A stretch of DNA of 64,000 bases from Combretum micranthum (GCA_024138025.1 JAMXBD010000055.1:2170001-2234000); one strand, 5' to 3'. Counted from the first letter of the stretch, positions 21,831-35,040 are shown. Notes: generated by a model not told the origin, from the sequence alone. Numbers and translations are program-made.

Positions 21831-23399
21831 GTACTACTACAACGTTATACATATCTACATTTTATACTGATTTAAAATTAAAGTTCATATAGGATAAGTT
21901 TCGTAATTTTTGGACACCTAAATTATAGATGTTTAGTTTGCTTAATACAACATTAAAATGGATATACCTATTTTGGCACCTTTCTTATTTTTCCTTTTTG
22001 TATTTCCTAAATATACTCTCCATGTGTACAACATCAATGGCATGTTTGATATATAGGTATGAGCTATAATTAATGTAATTATGACTACGACTTTTATTTC
22101 CATTCTCATGTTTGCAAGTGTTATTAAAAGCTAAAATGGCGATTCATTGGAATTGATAGTTCTAACTTTAAGGAGGAACGCAATTCTGCTTTTGAAAATA
22201 TAGAATCACGATTCTTTCCTGAAATACCCCAAACTTTTGCCAATTTAAGTTAAAATTGTCCCTGTCCCAATTGAATAGTGTAATGAGTTGATATAATTTT
22301 GAATTAGAGTTTGAACTTAATTTAGAAATTTAACTTAATAGTTTAATTAAATAAATTAAGCAAAAATAAGTAAACAATAGAGTATGATTACATAATTTAG
22401 CATAATCAATTAGTAAATAAATTAAATTAAAATTTGAGATTTCAAATATCCTTTTCAAATTGCCTAATTGTTTTGTTGATCTATTTTAGCAAATTGAATC
22501 TCATAATCTCTTCCAAATTTTCAATTAGATTCCCTTTTCTGCAATTTCAAACCCCTAAACCCTTAGATATGCAATTTAAATATTTAGTAAATTCGTAAAC
22601 CCTTGAACTTTAGTTTAACTATTATTTTCTTAAATCCCTATAATTTTTTATATCAACTTCTTGTTTAAAAATATTAGTTCCTAAGCCTAGACTCAAATTA
22701 AAATCAATTTCTTACAAATTAATCTCCTAAGCTAGATATTTTATTCAAGCTATTAATTTCTATTATTCAGATTCTCAAATTATTTTTAAATTATTTTCAA
22801 TGCTTAAAATAATTATCTAAAAGGTTTAGACCTACAACCCCTACCTATCTTTAATCCTTATCTTTTTCTTTCCTTTTTCCTAGCTGCCATCTTTTCCTTT
22901 TCATTTCTTTCTTTCTTCTTCTCTTTTTTCTCTTATTTTTTTTCCTCAAATCAACTCTAAAAACATCAATTTCGAGAAGATTATAGGAGAAATTGAAGAT
23001 AAAAAAAACAAGATTAAAGTAGAAGATTAAGCATGAAGAAGCCACATCAACATGGGAGGAGTAGTAGAGAAGATCAATTGGTATGTGTTTGGTAAAAAGA
23101 TAAGTATAATTATTATGTTTTTCTTTAATTATTGTTTTCTATATGTATATGATGAACCATAGCTAGATATAAGTGGGATTTATAATAAAATTTGTAAACC
23201 AAGGAATATGAATCTATAAGCTAAAATCTAGGTATGTGTTCATGTATAAATAGGCTGGATGATTGACAAGATGATTTGATGACAAATGAAGTAAATAAAT
23301 ATATATATATATATATAAATGTTGAAAGTTGTGGTTATAGCTTGTATGTTGATTATAAGATGTTGTGTGTTGAGTTTCTGATGTAAAATTAGATAAATA

Positions 23400-23960
23400 G
23401 GTTAAAAGTTACATGCTCCATTTTCGTGAAAGAGCACGAAGGGAAACATGGGATGTCCTAATTTGTCATGCTTCTCTCTACTCCTCAAAATTAATGCATT
23501 TTAACCCACCTGAGAAGAAACATGGCTGGAACACAACTAATCATATTCAACTATGCTTCTCTTTGTTTCCTTTATTAAATGAAATTCTAGAATAGTTCGA
23601 CTAGAAAAATGACTTCCCTATCACATCATGTTTCTTCCCTGTCATAAACACGATTTGTACACGATTAGCGTTATTCAATCATGCTTCTCTATCTTTTCTT
23701 CATTAAACACAACTCTAGAAAAAGCACGGCTAAAGCATGGCTTTCCCTATCCCACTGTGTTTCTGTCTAATCCTTGAATGCTTTTTAATATCAAGTGAAA
23801 CACGGTAGGAACACGACTTGTCATATCTCATCATGTTTCTTATTGGTTTCCAATCCAAGGAAAAGGAGGACTAAATATAATAGTTGTGCTTATCATATGT
23901 TAGAACACAAGGGGAACACGGTTGACCTATCTGTCCATGTTCTTCATAAAAAAAAAAAAA
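23400..23960. repeat. Diverged minisatellite inside the solo LTR
   Basis: A loosely repeated unit of roughly 90-120 bp recurs about five times, carrying words like AAACACGGCTGGAACACGA and TCATGCTTCTCT with variable spacing. Copies differ at many positions, indicating an old array. No coding function is suggested. Confidence 0.5.
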
Positions 23961-25189
23961 TTAAAGTAATATATGTTCATGTAAATAATAATTTGGATAT
24001 TTGCATAAGGTTTCACTTAAAAAGTTAATTAATGAATGATAGGATTTGAATTTAGTATTGAATTAATGAACTAAAATGAATTAAATTGATTTAAGTCTAA
24101 TCAACATTGCTAAGTTAAGTAATATAAACTTAACTAGAATTGAATTAGATTGATGTGTTAGGTTAAACCATAAATAGTAAAGGAAGTACGTTGCTCTAAA
24201 TGTTTGTTTGCTAAGGAAAAAACAAACGAATGCTTAGAATGAATTTGATGAAAACTGGTAATTCTAAACAAAGGAAAATAAAAGATAATTTGACAGAGAA
24301 TGGAGAACTATTCGTATCTTGGTGTGACGATTTTTGCAGCAATGGCGAGATTCCTACTTAATGTCTGATCAAATAGGTTTTTTAATATAAGTTTGATGTG
24401 AGAGCATAATTTATTTAATTTCTTATATGAGTTTAAATTTCTTGAATAGATGTTCGCCTCTAAGCCAACCCTCTGATCTATCCTCTGAAATGGCTTCTAA
24501 TCTACCCTTTTGTCTCTATTTGGACTTCGGATAATATAAGGAACATAGAGACATGCGTGTTGTTTGTAAGGATAAACATTCTTAATGAACTAAAACTTAA
24601 AGAGGACCTTAATAATCGAGTGATACTTGTGTTCGTATCGTTAAATCTGGCCTAGGGAGCGACAACTAGCGATGCCAACATGATAATTAAGTGCTTAGGT
24701 GATGCGATCTCACGAACCATAGGTGTAGAAACCATAGGATCGTCTTAAAACAAGCAAGATAGAAACTTGACCCCGATTGAACTTGCCAATCAAAACCAAA
24801 TTTATCAAAGCAATCGTAACCTGACCCCAATTCAAACCTGTTGAATGGAACCACGACTATCCAAATTCGGAGCTAAACCCTAATCAAACAAATGTTGAAA
24901 AGAACCTAAGTTATCAATCACAAAGTTCTTTCATAAGAACTCAAGAAAATCTTACACCGGAGAACTCTCTCAAAACATCATCCACTCAATAATAATCTAT
25001 CCATTGCAAAGCCAAAATCCTATTTATAAACATAAAAAAAGGAAACTAAAAAGAAAATAAATAAGCTTGTCGTAATAGGAACATTAGCAGCCTTAAAAGG
25101 AACGTTGGTGGCCTATATCCTATAAGCTAGCGACGTACGGAGCAGCTTTACAAAAACTAATTCTATGCATGTTGAACACCATCTAAAGG

Positions 25190-25266
25190 CCGACAGTGTA
25201 TCTAAGGTATGCCGGCAGTGTATCTAGGGTATGCCGGCAGTATAGGGAATCAAAGCCGATAGTGTA
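25190..25266. repeat. 22-bp tandem repeat, 3.5 copies
   Basis: Units begin at 25190, 25212, 25234 and 25256 (partial). They have the pattern CCGGCAGTGTATCTAGGGTATG with a few substitutions, increasing in divergence rightward. The array lies within the solo LTR. Confidence 0.8.
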
Positions 25267-26391
25267 CTATGCTAGAAGCATTCATGCTCCGTGATTAAGG
25301 CTAGTTAAGAAGGTTGTCTTGTTTCTACACTTACGTTGATAGTGTTGGCCTTTAGGCTGACGGCATACATGGCCAACATAGAGGTCTGTTGGTCCATTTT
25401 TGATAGATTTCAAAATTTGATGTATGTGCTTCTTGGACCCCATCATTAGGTCACTCCCTTGTCATGATACAATGACAACTTATAAGTGGCACAGCAAATA
25501 GCTGATATGGAAAATAGTATCGAAGTAACATTTATTTAGACTTGGAAGAAAGTAATATAGTTTAGTTCACATTTATGTGACTGGTTGAATTAAATGATAT
25601 TATGGATTGAGATATGTAGAGATCTGTAACGACTGTAAACTGTATAGGATGCTATTTCCTTTTTTAAGTTATATCACATAAGAGATATAAGTATCCGGAT
25701 TACTTATATCAACCCCTTGAGCAGACTACTCAAGATGCTTAAATTCCTAGTGGCATGTTATCGGAGTGTGAGTACTCCTCTATTGATTTGTTTCACTTAA
25801 ATTAAAGATATAAACTGTCTATTATATTAAATTAAGCTTGTGTGTCATCTTGTTTATGCTTGTGTTACTGTTGTAATAGGTTTCAACTCATTGATGTTCT
25901 CTTTCCAAGTGATGATTTGGCCGATGATGATTGAAACGAGTGAATCGGATGACTCGGGAGAATTTTGATGAGTGAAGTGAAATAGGGTCATTGAATTGTA
26001 TTTTATTTTGTTTAAAGAGCTGGATTTATCATTTGAAGTTGTATTTTTCTTTAAAGGCTTGGTTGTGGAGCCCACAGTTCATATTTTATGCTTTTAAAGC
26101 TTCATTTCACCATCATGATAAGGTAGAAAAGATGTCTGATAGTATGGTTTTGTTTATGGAAGTCAATCTACTCATGAGAGTAGTATATGAAACGTTTTTG
26201 TAAAGGTTTATTTTACCGTTATGAGTCTAGTTGATTCCAAAATCTAATTACACGATTTCATAATTATTAAAAGTGGTTAGCAAATGTTTGGCATAAACAG
26301 ATCTTTTAGGGTAGACAATGCATAAAATGCAAAGGTATTATACATGGTGATTAGATACACCTAAAACCCTGTTTCGGGGCATGACATTTCC

Positions 26392-27629
26392 CCTATGAAT
26401 AGTGTTATGTTTGCTACATGGGAATGATTTGGAATGGAATGGAATGAGTTTCGAAATAACAAATCCATTCTAATATTTGGAAGCAGTCATGGAGTGGAAT
26501 GGTTATAAAGTATAAATGTCAAAATTTTCTCTAACAATAAATGTTGTTTATATAAATATATGGTAACATAAAGAGGTAGTTAAGTAACATATAATTAATG
26601 AAGCTAGAATGGAATCGCAATTTCACCTCCTCAAAGGTAGAATGAAAGTCTCCTTTAAAGTCGGAATCATTAATACAAAGGAATCACGATTCTGATCTTT
26701 AAAAGTGCATTCAAGCGAGGGGAATGGAATGGAACCGAAATTGCGACTCCATTCTGGTTTTATTCATGCATACTAAATATGACATAAGATTTTTTCTTAA
26801 ATTCTTTCATCCAATACGAATTTATTATATTATTTATTATTAAGGGTATTTTTGATAAATTTCATTTGATACTCATTCTTTTTATTCCATTCCATGTATA
26901 TATTAAGATGGATTTATCATTCTCTTATTCATTACATTCCATTCCACAGCTCAAGTCTCTTTAGTTCACTTTTCCTTTTTTCTAACATGCATTTATTACA
27001 CTTCTCTCTCTATCGTAAATTTATTTATCATAAAATTATATTTAACTGAGTAAATTCCTATAAATTAAATATTTTTCATTTGTAATACATGGTCTGTCCC
27101 CTCCAATGAAATCATCATGTATCTACCCTTGAGGCGATGTATCTCTAAATTTGAGCTATTTAATAACTCAAGTAACAATCTCATAATAAAATGAACGAAA
27201 AAATATAATTTTCCCTTATATATAGGTTTTAGATTGCTTTTTAGAGAATAATATACAGCCCATTGAAAGTTAGACTAAAACAATTGAGTGGTGTGGTTGA
27301 GACAAGCATTTCGAAATTCTAATGATGGTAATGGTTGAGGAATAATTTATTATAAGTAGTTTTATAGATTGATTACCTAGTTATACTTTATTTATGAAAT
27401 AGGATGTCAATGCATTTATATAAAACTTCTTTCATTGGAATTTTAAACAAGGTATTATGTAGTAATTCCTTCTCCAGATGCATACACATGATTGGTGAAA
27501 AACACATTAAGAGCATGAAGTTTGGCAACAATGCCGATGCACGATATTATGATATAATGAGACATAGTAAGACATTTCCTATACTCTCATATGCATGGCA
27601 AGGAAAGTTTTAGCAACCATCACTTCATT
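26392..27629. other. Noncoding; GGAATGGAATGG-rich repeat then A+T-rich sequence
   Basis: From 26400 to about 26970 the words GGAATGGAATGG and, near the end, ATTCCATTCCA occur in opposite orientations. This resembles a MITE-like foldback into which the solo LTR may have inserted (related GGAATT words lie at 22150-22215). Boundaries are not resolved. The frame at 27404-27613 matches nothing known. Confidence 0.3.
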
Positions 27630-27890
27630 TGGTAATTGAATTAATAATTGGGCATTGGATAAGGTAATTAGGGTTAAGGGTTTAACATTAAGGGATAAGA
27701 AGTTGCCAAGTGGCATCAAGAGAGTAGTTTTAGGAGTTTTAAATTCAATAAATCATTTTATGGCTTTGGAATGGATTTAAAGGTTTAGAGATTTAATTGG
27801 GTAATTTAAGCTTAATTTAAGATAAGTAGAGAAATTAGGATTACTTGGACCTCTAATTTCAAATTGAATCCTCTTACCATATTAAATCCG
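27630..27890. repeat. Direct duplicate of 34048-34300
   Basis: GGATAAGAAGTTGCCAAGTGG, ATTTAAGCTTAATTTAAGATAA and CTCTAATTTCAAATTGAATCC recur in order at 34100-34290. Each copy lies at the edge of one of the large inverted-repeat structures. It therefore belongs to the flank of the duplicated protease block. Confidence 0.8.
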
Positions 27891-27914
27891 ATATGTTTGT
27901 TTATTTTATATTTT

Positions 27915-28145
27915 TAGGGTCTTTAAACAGGATGCATAGAATATGTTGACCCCCTATAGTCCATGTTGTACTAATTGTTAGATATAGTAGGGATCCAAAT
28001 AGCGACTTAAACTATTGGATAATAAAAAAATTCTTATGGCACTAGGTAGAGTGTGCGTGGATATGGACGGATGATAAAAAATTGAAGTTGCTTAAGTAAA
28101 GAGGATTCCCATAGTAGCAGATAGCATATTATCCTAATATAATAC
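27915..28145 (+). pseudogene. Papain-like protease fragment (last exon), pseudogene 1
   Basis: The stretch translates in pieces as IVHVVLIVRYSRD, then DLNYWIIKK, and ends ...AYYPN. It aligns with exon 4 of the gene at 9217-10210 and includes the His of the catalytic triad. Stops and frameshifts interrupt it, for example in the GYG and Asn-containing blocks. Exons 1-3 are absent. The upstream sequence is a direct duplicate of 34048-34300 rather than protease, so the fragment was joined by rearrangement. Confidence 0.7.
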
Positions 28146-28779
28146 AACAAGTGATAAATTTCAAGTTTCATTAAACAATTGAGTTGGATACACAGCTGTG
28201 TACATAGCTATTGTTGTTTATTGAACTAGATCAATGAATATATAAATTATGTTGTACATAGAAATCTTGATTTGCATCTGACATATATGAGTAAAATGTA
28301 TAGTGGTCTATATAGCTTAGCTAAAGTTGTTAGATTAGGCATTAAGTTGCTAACAACTTAGTAACTTGTCGATATGAAAAGAGATGGAAAGATGTGGTGG
28401 AAAGGTAATAAGTGAGATGGGACGCAGACTAAACTATTCCAATGGACTTAATTACTAATAGTTCGTAAGCAAGTGATAAGCTTAGTTTGATTAGACTGCA
28501 ATAAAGAGAGATTTATGCATGACATGTTTTATAGATGACATGTTTGCATGCCTGGTCATGTTTTTATTATTATGTGGTATTAAGATTCACATTTCATGCA
28601 GACCTAGTCATCATTATATAGTAGAAGGTGCTAAGCTATGATTAAATTATTTTGAATTCTGGTTGACCATATTATGTTGCTTAATTTAAGTAAATAAAAT
28701 ATTAAATTTATTAACTGTTTGTTACAATCCTTACAACTTACCTTATTGACATTAAATGATTTTATGTACTGATGATATT

Positions 28780-30480
28780 GATGATTCTGATGTATGTTAC
28801 TACACTTATGATGAGGAAGGAAATAAAGTTCGTATAGTCGTTGGACCTACACACAGATCCATGTTAGCTTGATAGATTGCTAAAGTTTGCACAAGATAGA
28901 GACAAATTTTTAGAGTTCATATGTTTACCTCTCTCCAAAGGTTAGGCAGTATTTCGGCAATGGTTCAAGGTGTATATCCAGATGATCCATTTACACTCTT
29001 GAAGGTAATAAATCAATTTAGGAAACTGTCTTTGGTACAGATCCTCTGTTTACATAGTGAATTTTTTCTATATAATATTTGGTCAAAGTTGATATTGTGG
29101 ACTTGTTTCATTTCAATTCCTTATAGGACACAACCGACCTATTGATAAGGTCATCAAATTTAGTGTTGTTCCCAAGATCATGAAGTTTCTTAAAAGGAAT
29201 GATCTCCCTCAACTATAAGTAAGCACCATGTTATGTTGCCAAAAAAAAAAAAAAAGTTTATAATATGATATGCCATTTAAGGCTGCAGGGGTTTTGGCAA
29301 ATATCAACTATGGGATATTGAACCATATAAGTGTTGTCATTAAGCATGATACTATTCCATTATTTGTTAAGCTTCCGAGCTCTACCCTTGATGATTTCAA
29401 AGAATAAGTTACTATTGTTTTTCTTCTATTATCTTCTTGCTACTTATGATGAAAGATGATCATGGATTCTAGTGAATTCAAGGGCTTGGAAACTTTAGGT
29501 AGATCTACAATTCTTGTTTGTCATAATACCAAGTTTTTTAAAATCAAATAGGCACATGTCTATTGAAACTTTTGAGAACCTTATGCCTTGCTTATGATAA
29601 CCCTAGTACCTTTTTTGCAGATGACTTACTATCCTTCTCCCTGGAGGTGTCTTTTTGCGTAGTCTAATTTCTCTGGGTTCTATTAAGACCTTCTAATTGC
29701 TATATGTGGCCGTTTAAACTTGTATATTCTTTTAACTGCTTCATTTCTGCACATTGGGTCTCTTTCATGTTATTTTCATCTGTATCAGTTGGAGAGACAA
29801 ACAATTCTTATTATAATGTCTAATGTATGCAAAATCTCTTTTCTATTATGATATGAGTAAGCAGCATGAGCAATGTTGTCAGTGATTCTCCAACCCACAG
29901 AGACCTTGTACTTGGCTATGGTGCCCTCATACCTTTGCTATCCTAATTAAACCTACATTCAAGATCCAAACGGAGAACTGCTGCATGGACTTTATCTAGC
30001 TTTTTTTGAAAAAAGCTGCCTTCCCCATTGGAAGAGGTCTGCACAAAGATTTTGCTAATTTTAAGAGGGACATTTTCCATGTAATGCATGTCTTTGCTTT
30101 ATGCAGACCAGTATAATGATAAATGTTCATCGGGTTTTGCTTTTGTTAAGTAAAGTTTACTTTACCAGTTTTGCATCAAAATATTCTTCTTCATGATGAA
30201 GCAATTTTGACTAATACTTGCTTTGTCCTCGCTTATTTATCTAATGGCTCAAATGACCAAATTCAAGTTGTGCTAGCAACTGGTGTCTATCCCCGACTTG
30301 TGTAGCTTCTTACGTAAGATCTTCCTCTACTCTATCATAATAGTGTTACTGTGGCATTACCATTGGTTTTAAGCTGCCGCTTTGTCTTCCATATTCGTTT
30401 TAAATATTTAAAGAGAATTAGTTAGTTTCATATGCTAGGTCCTATCTATGTGCATATTGTTCTAGTGGTTTCTGATTAAA
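28780..30480 (+). pseudogene. Importin-alpha (karyopherin alpha) pseudogene, left arm
   Basis: Pieces of an armadillo-repeat nuclear import receptor can be followed in order. LGSISAMVQGVYPDD and VINQFRKLS lie at about 28937-29035. PIDKVIKFSVVPKIMKFL lies at about 29135-29200. NINYGILNHISVVI and PLFVKL lie at about 29300-29375. GALIPLLS followed by a WTLS-like block lies at about 29915-30010. TNTCFVLAYLSNGSNDQIQV and CPRLV-like text lie at about 30210-30300. These correspond to the consecutive ARM repeats whose Trp/Asn ladder binds nuclear localisation signals. Stops and frameshifts occur between blocks, and the N-terminal importin-beta-binding domain is not seen. This copy is clearly non-functional. 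Confidence 0.75.
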
Positions 30481-30609
30481 GTTCTTTTTTTATAGGCATC
30501 CATCTCGAAAGGTTGTTATATAAGCATAACAGCATGCACACAAACGAGAGAACATCTAAGAGTTCGTAGTGCTCGTATAACAATCTTTCAAGATAGATGC
30601 CTATCAAAA

Positions 30610-32350
30610 ACGAACATTAATAAAAAACCACCATAATAGCATGGACATAGACAAGAGATGGCATACGAAACCAACTCATTCTCTTTAAATATCTAAAACG
30701 AAAATTGAAGACAAAGAGGCAGCTTAACACCAATGGTAATGCCACAATAACACTATTAGTACAGAGTAGAGGAAGATCTTACTCAAGAAACTCCACAAGT
30801 CGTGCAGATACTAGTTGCGAGCATATCTTGAAATTAGTCATTCAAGCTATAAGATAGATAAGTAAGGACCAAGCAAGCATTAGTCAAAACTGCTTCATCA
30901 TGAAGAAGAATAACCTGCTACAAAACTGGTAAAGCAAACTTTACTTGACAAAGCAAAACCCAACAAAAATTAATCATTATATTGGTCTACATGGAGCAAA
31001 GACATGCATTACATGGCAAATATTCCTCCTAAACTTAGCAAAATCCCAATAATATTTATGCATACCTCTTTGAACAAGGGAGGTGACTTCTTTCGAAAGA
31101 AGCTAGATAAAGTCCAAATAGCAGTTCTTCACATGGACACCCTTGAATGTAGGTTAAATTGTGATAGCAAAGGTACAATAGCACCACGACCAAGTACAAG
31201 GTCTCTATATGTTGGAGAATCACTAGCAACATTACCAAATACCTATGCTGCCTACTTAGATCATAAAAGAAAAGAGATTCCACATATATTGCACATTATA
31301 ATAAAAAATATCTCTCTCCAATAGATACAGATGAAAACAACACAAAAGAGACCTAATGTGCAAAAATGAAGCAGTCAAGAGAATATACAAGTTCAAACAC
31401 CCACATACAGCAATTAAAAGGTCCTAACAGAATCCAGAAAAATTATACTACACAAAAGGACACCTTCAGGTAGAAGGATAACAAGCCGACCGCAATAGGG
31501 TCATCATAGGCAAGACATAAGGTTCTTAGAAGTTTCAATAGACACTTGCCTATTTGATTTTAGAAAACTTGGTATTGTAATAAACAAGAACTGCAATCAG
31601 AATAATCTACCTAAAGCTTCCAAGCCTTTGAATTCACTAGAATCCATGGTCATCTTTCATCTTAAGTAGCAAGAAGATAATAGAAGAAAAGAAATAGTAA
31701 CTTGTTCTCTGACATCATCACGGGCATAACTTAGAAGCTTAACAAACAATGGAACGGCATCACGCCTAATGACAACACATACATGGTCCGATGTCCCCTA
31801 AGTGATTTATTAAAACGTATGCATCCTCAAATGACAAAATGAAACCTAAGTTGTACCTTAATGGCATATCATATGATAGATATTTTTCCCAACATAACAT
31901 TATGCATACTTGTAGTCGTGCAAGATCATTCTTTTCAAGAAATTTCACGAACCTAGTATCTACACCACTCTGATGACCTTATCAATAGGTGGGTTGCGTC
32001 CTATGAGTAATTAAAATGAAACAAGTCCACAATATCAACTATGATCAAGTATTATGGAGAAAAACTTCAGCATGTAAACATAGCATCTATACCTGTTAAC
32101 AGCTTTAAACTAATTTGTTGCCTCCAATTGTGCAAATAGATTATCTGAATATACACCTTGAACCATTGTAGGACTGCTTCCCAACCTTTGGAGAGAGGTA
32201 AACATATGAACTTAAGAAATTTGTCTCTATCTTGTGCAAATTTTAGCAATTTATCAAGCTAACATGGATATGTGTCTAGGTCCAACGACTATACGACTCC
32301 TTATATCCATCTTCATCATAACTGTAGTAACATACATTAAAATCATCAAT
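30610..32350 (-). pseudogene. Importin-alpha pseudogene, right arm (inverted copy)
   Basis: On the minus strand the same gene is read with some blocks better preserved than in the left arm. SPTMVQGVYSDNLFAQLEATN is at about 32200-32110. FVKFLEKNDLARLQ is near 31950-31900. AVPLFVKLL with DDVREQVT is near 31770-31705. A VASDSPTYRDLVLGRGAIV-like block followed by an AIWTLSSFFRKK block lies at about 31240-31085. The order matches plant importin-alpha ARM repeats. In-frame stops (for example after LEATN) and missing junctions make it a pseudogene. The frames listed at 31004-31324 and 31766-31948 are partly shadows of it. Confidence 0.78.
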
Positions 32351-33344
32351 ATCATCAGTACATAAAATCATTTAATTCTAATAAGATGAGTTGTAAGTCC
32401 TAGAACATAAATTATTGCACATGCACACATATAGTAACACCCTAACCTGAAGGCATTACAACCCACCACACGTCCTTATTTGAGATGAAAATGCTAAGGC
32501 TATTATTTCACTAAACCATAAATATAGATATCATCTTTTTATACTCTCGTAAAGGGGTATCTGTTTTAAAATATTTCATATAACAAAACTTCTTAATAAC
32601 TTAGTTGGCATAAACCAAAACCAACTTAAATCAAAACTTAAACATTAAAAGGAAAGTCATATAAAGATCATAAACATAAACTTGCACACAAGTTACATAT
32701 TACTAAATGTAGCAACCAATAAATAAATTTAATGTCATTTACGAGAATCTGGTCAACCAGAATTCAAAACAATTCAAATTGCATTTTCACAAATGTAGCT
32801 CAACACCTTCTACTATATAATGATGACTAGGTCTGCAGATCATGAAGCATGAAACGTGAATCTTGATACTACCTAATAATAAAACATCATTAGGCATGCA
32901 AACATGTCATCTATAAAACAAGCACAAATCTCTCATTATAACAGCCTAACCAAACCATTAATCACCCCATACTATGTCTATTACTTGTTTACCATCCATT
33001 AATAATTAAGTCCATTATAATAGTCATCTACGTCCCATTTTACTTATTACCCCTCCACCATATCCTTCCATCTCTTCTCATATTGACAAGGTACTAAGTT
33101 GTTTGCAACTTCATGTCTAATCTAACAATTTCAACCAAACCATATAGACCACTATACATTTTAGTCATAACTGTTAGATGCAAATTCACATTGCCATGAA
33201 CAACATAGTATAATGTTAGCCATATATTCATTGATCTAGTTCTACTATCTTAATGCTCACAACAATAGACAACAATAGTTATGTACACATGCTGTATATC
33301 CAACTCAATTGTTTAATAAAACTTGAAATTTATCACCTATCTTA

Positions 33345-33465
33345 CAATAGAAAATAATATGTTATCCACCACCACGGGAAATCCTCTTCCCTTAAGCAAC
33401 TCGAATTTCTAATTATCCGTTCATATCCACGTACACCCCACCTAATGCCATAAGAATTTTTTTAC
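33345..33465 (-). pseudogene. Papain-like protease fragment, pseudogene 2
   Basis: On the minus strand this covers the second half of the last protease exon (the MALGGVYVDMNG-type text, then an NSSCLREED-like block and the AYYP-like end). It forms the outer tip of the right arm of inverted repeat 1. It ends inside the exon at about 33465, where the poly-A-containing flank of the next structure begins. Confidence 0.6.
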
Positions 33466-33469
33466 TAGA

Positions 33470-35040
33470 AAACAAGCCAATGCAAAAAAAAAAAAAAAAA
33501 ATGAGACTAATGAAGATGATGAAGTAGAGTGAACTAGAGAATTGAGGCCAGTGCACAAAATATTCTATGAAGAAGAAGATATTACCTCGGAGACTAAAGT
33601 GAAGAAACAAAGAGACAATGTGAGGGTTTTGAGGCTAATGCGTAGAAAAATCTGATAAGAAAAAGAAGAAGATAAGGGACGGATTTTGAGGCCAATGCAC
33701 AAAAATTCTTATAAGAAGATGACGAAGAAGAGCATTACCTCGGAGACCGATGGGTATGAAGAAATGAAGAAGACAACAATATGCATGCATGAAGAAAAGA
33801 CCAGTGCAATTTCGAGAATCTTTTGTACAAATAAACCTTAAAATAAATAAAATTAATTAGATTAATATATAATTATAGTATAAATAAACCTTAAATTGAA
33901 CCCCGCTTGACAAGACAATAGAATAATTAGTAGTAAAGGAATGGATTAAACACTATTAAATATAATTAAAACCAAGTTGACTAAGGTGGTTAATTAAGTA
34001 ATTGAAATTAAGGTGATGGGCTAATTCTTGACATTTGGTATTTGAATTAATAATTGGTGTATTGGAAAAAGTAACTAGGGTTAGGGTTTTAATATTGAAG
34101 GATAAGAAGTTGCCAAGTGGCATCGAGAGAGTGGTTTAGGTATTTTAAATTCAAGAAATCAGTTTATTTCTTTGGAATGAATTTAATGTTTCGAAGATTT
34201 AATTGGATAATTTAAGCTTAATTTAAGATAATTGGAGAAATTAGGATTACCTCTAACCTCTAATTTCAAATTGAATCCTATTACAATATTAATTGACTTA
34301 ATTATACCACATTGGTCAACTTGGATTAAATTACATTTAAATAGTGTTTAATACATTCCTTTACGTTCAAATTAAGGTTTATTTATATATTAGTCTAATT
34401 ATTTTACTTATTTTAATGTTTATTTTGCAAAAGATTCTCAAAATTGCATCGATCACTTCTTCATGCATGCATATTGTTGTTCTTTGATTCTTCATTCCTA
34501 TCGATCTCCGAGGCAATGCTTTTCTCCTTCTTCTTCTTATCCCATCTCTTATCTTCTTCTTCTTCTCATAATTTGTCGTGCACTAGCCTCAGTTCTCTAA
34601 TTCACTTTGCTTCATCATCTTCATCAGGCTTCGAGATAATATCTTCTTCTTCTTCTCATTTTTTTTTTTAATGCATTGGCTTCAGTTCTCTAGTTTACTC
34701 TACTTCATCGTCTTCATTAGTCTCAGTGTTTTTTTTTTTTTTTTGTGAATTGGCCTCAGTGCTCTAATTCAATCTACTTCATCGTCTTCATCAATCTCTA
34801 AGGTAATATCTTCTTCTTCTTTTCAGATTTTTTTTTATGCATTGGCCTCACTCTACTTCATTGTCTTCATCAGTCTCACAAAATCCTAACTTTGTCTAGT
34901 TCACTAGTTCATCATCCTCATTCTCTAGGGTTTTTTTTTTTTTTTTGTGCATTGGCCTCAGTTCTCTAGTTCACTCCCATAGAACTTCATCATGTTCAAT
35001 CTTAGATTTTTTTTTTTTTTTTGCACTAACCTAGAAACTC
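33470..35040. repeat. Inverted pair of 80-95-bp-unit minisatellites
   Basis: At 34540-35035 a unit with CTTCTTCTTCTTC, a T-run, GCATTGGCCTCAGTTCTCTA and CTACTTCATCGTCTTCATC recurs about six times. A reverse-complement array lies at 33470-33840, and another at 38200-38640. Between the first two lies the duplicate of 27630-27890. The arrays mark the 5' flank of the duplicated protease genes. Length differences lie mainly in the T-runs. Confidence 0.7.

Larger units (their letters stand above)
22220..26386. mobile_element. Solo LTR, 4167 bp, with 5-bp target duplication
   Basis: The unit starts TGAAATACCCC and ends GGGGCATGACA, a TG...CA structure with short complementary CCCC/GGGG ends. It is flanked by perfect TTTCC target duplications (22215-22219 and 26387-26391). 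No gag, protease, reverse transcriptase or primer site is visible inside, so it is best explained as a solo LTR left by recombination between two LTRs of a Ty3/gypsy element. It includes a polypyrimidine tract at 22855-22950, a diverged minisatellite at 23400-23960 and a 22-bp array at 25190-25266. Open frames inside (for example 23795-24028) have no family resemblance. Confidence 0.85.
28020..33465. repeat. Giant inverted repeat 1 (arms about 2.5-2.9 kb)
   Basis: The left arm (about 28020-30531) and right arm (about 30573-33465) are imperfect reverse complements around a 41-nt centre near 30552. The innermost stem pairs ATAGGCATCCATCTCGAAAGG with TTTCAAGATAGATGCCTAT. Outward, each arm holds importin-alpha pseudogene sequence, the CAACTTAGTACCTTG-type flank and the protease last exon. 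Mismatches and indels between arms are frequent and arm lengths differ. The structure is therefore an old duplication rather than a recent assembly fold-back. Confidence 0.8.

Noticed and set aside
22851..23045. Minus-strand frame rich in Lys/Arg (KKNKRKKRRRKK)
   Set aside because: It is a translation of the polypyrimidine tract in the solo LTR and not a gene.
34444..34671. Ser-rich open frame in the minisatellite
   Set aside because: It is a translation of the TCTTCTTC repeat, and the inverted copies do not keep the frame.
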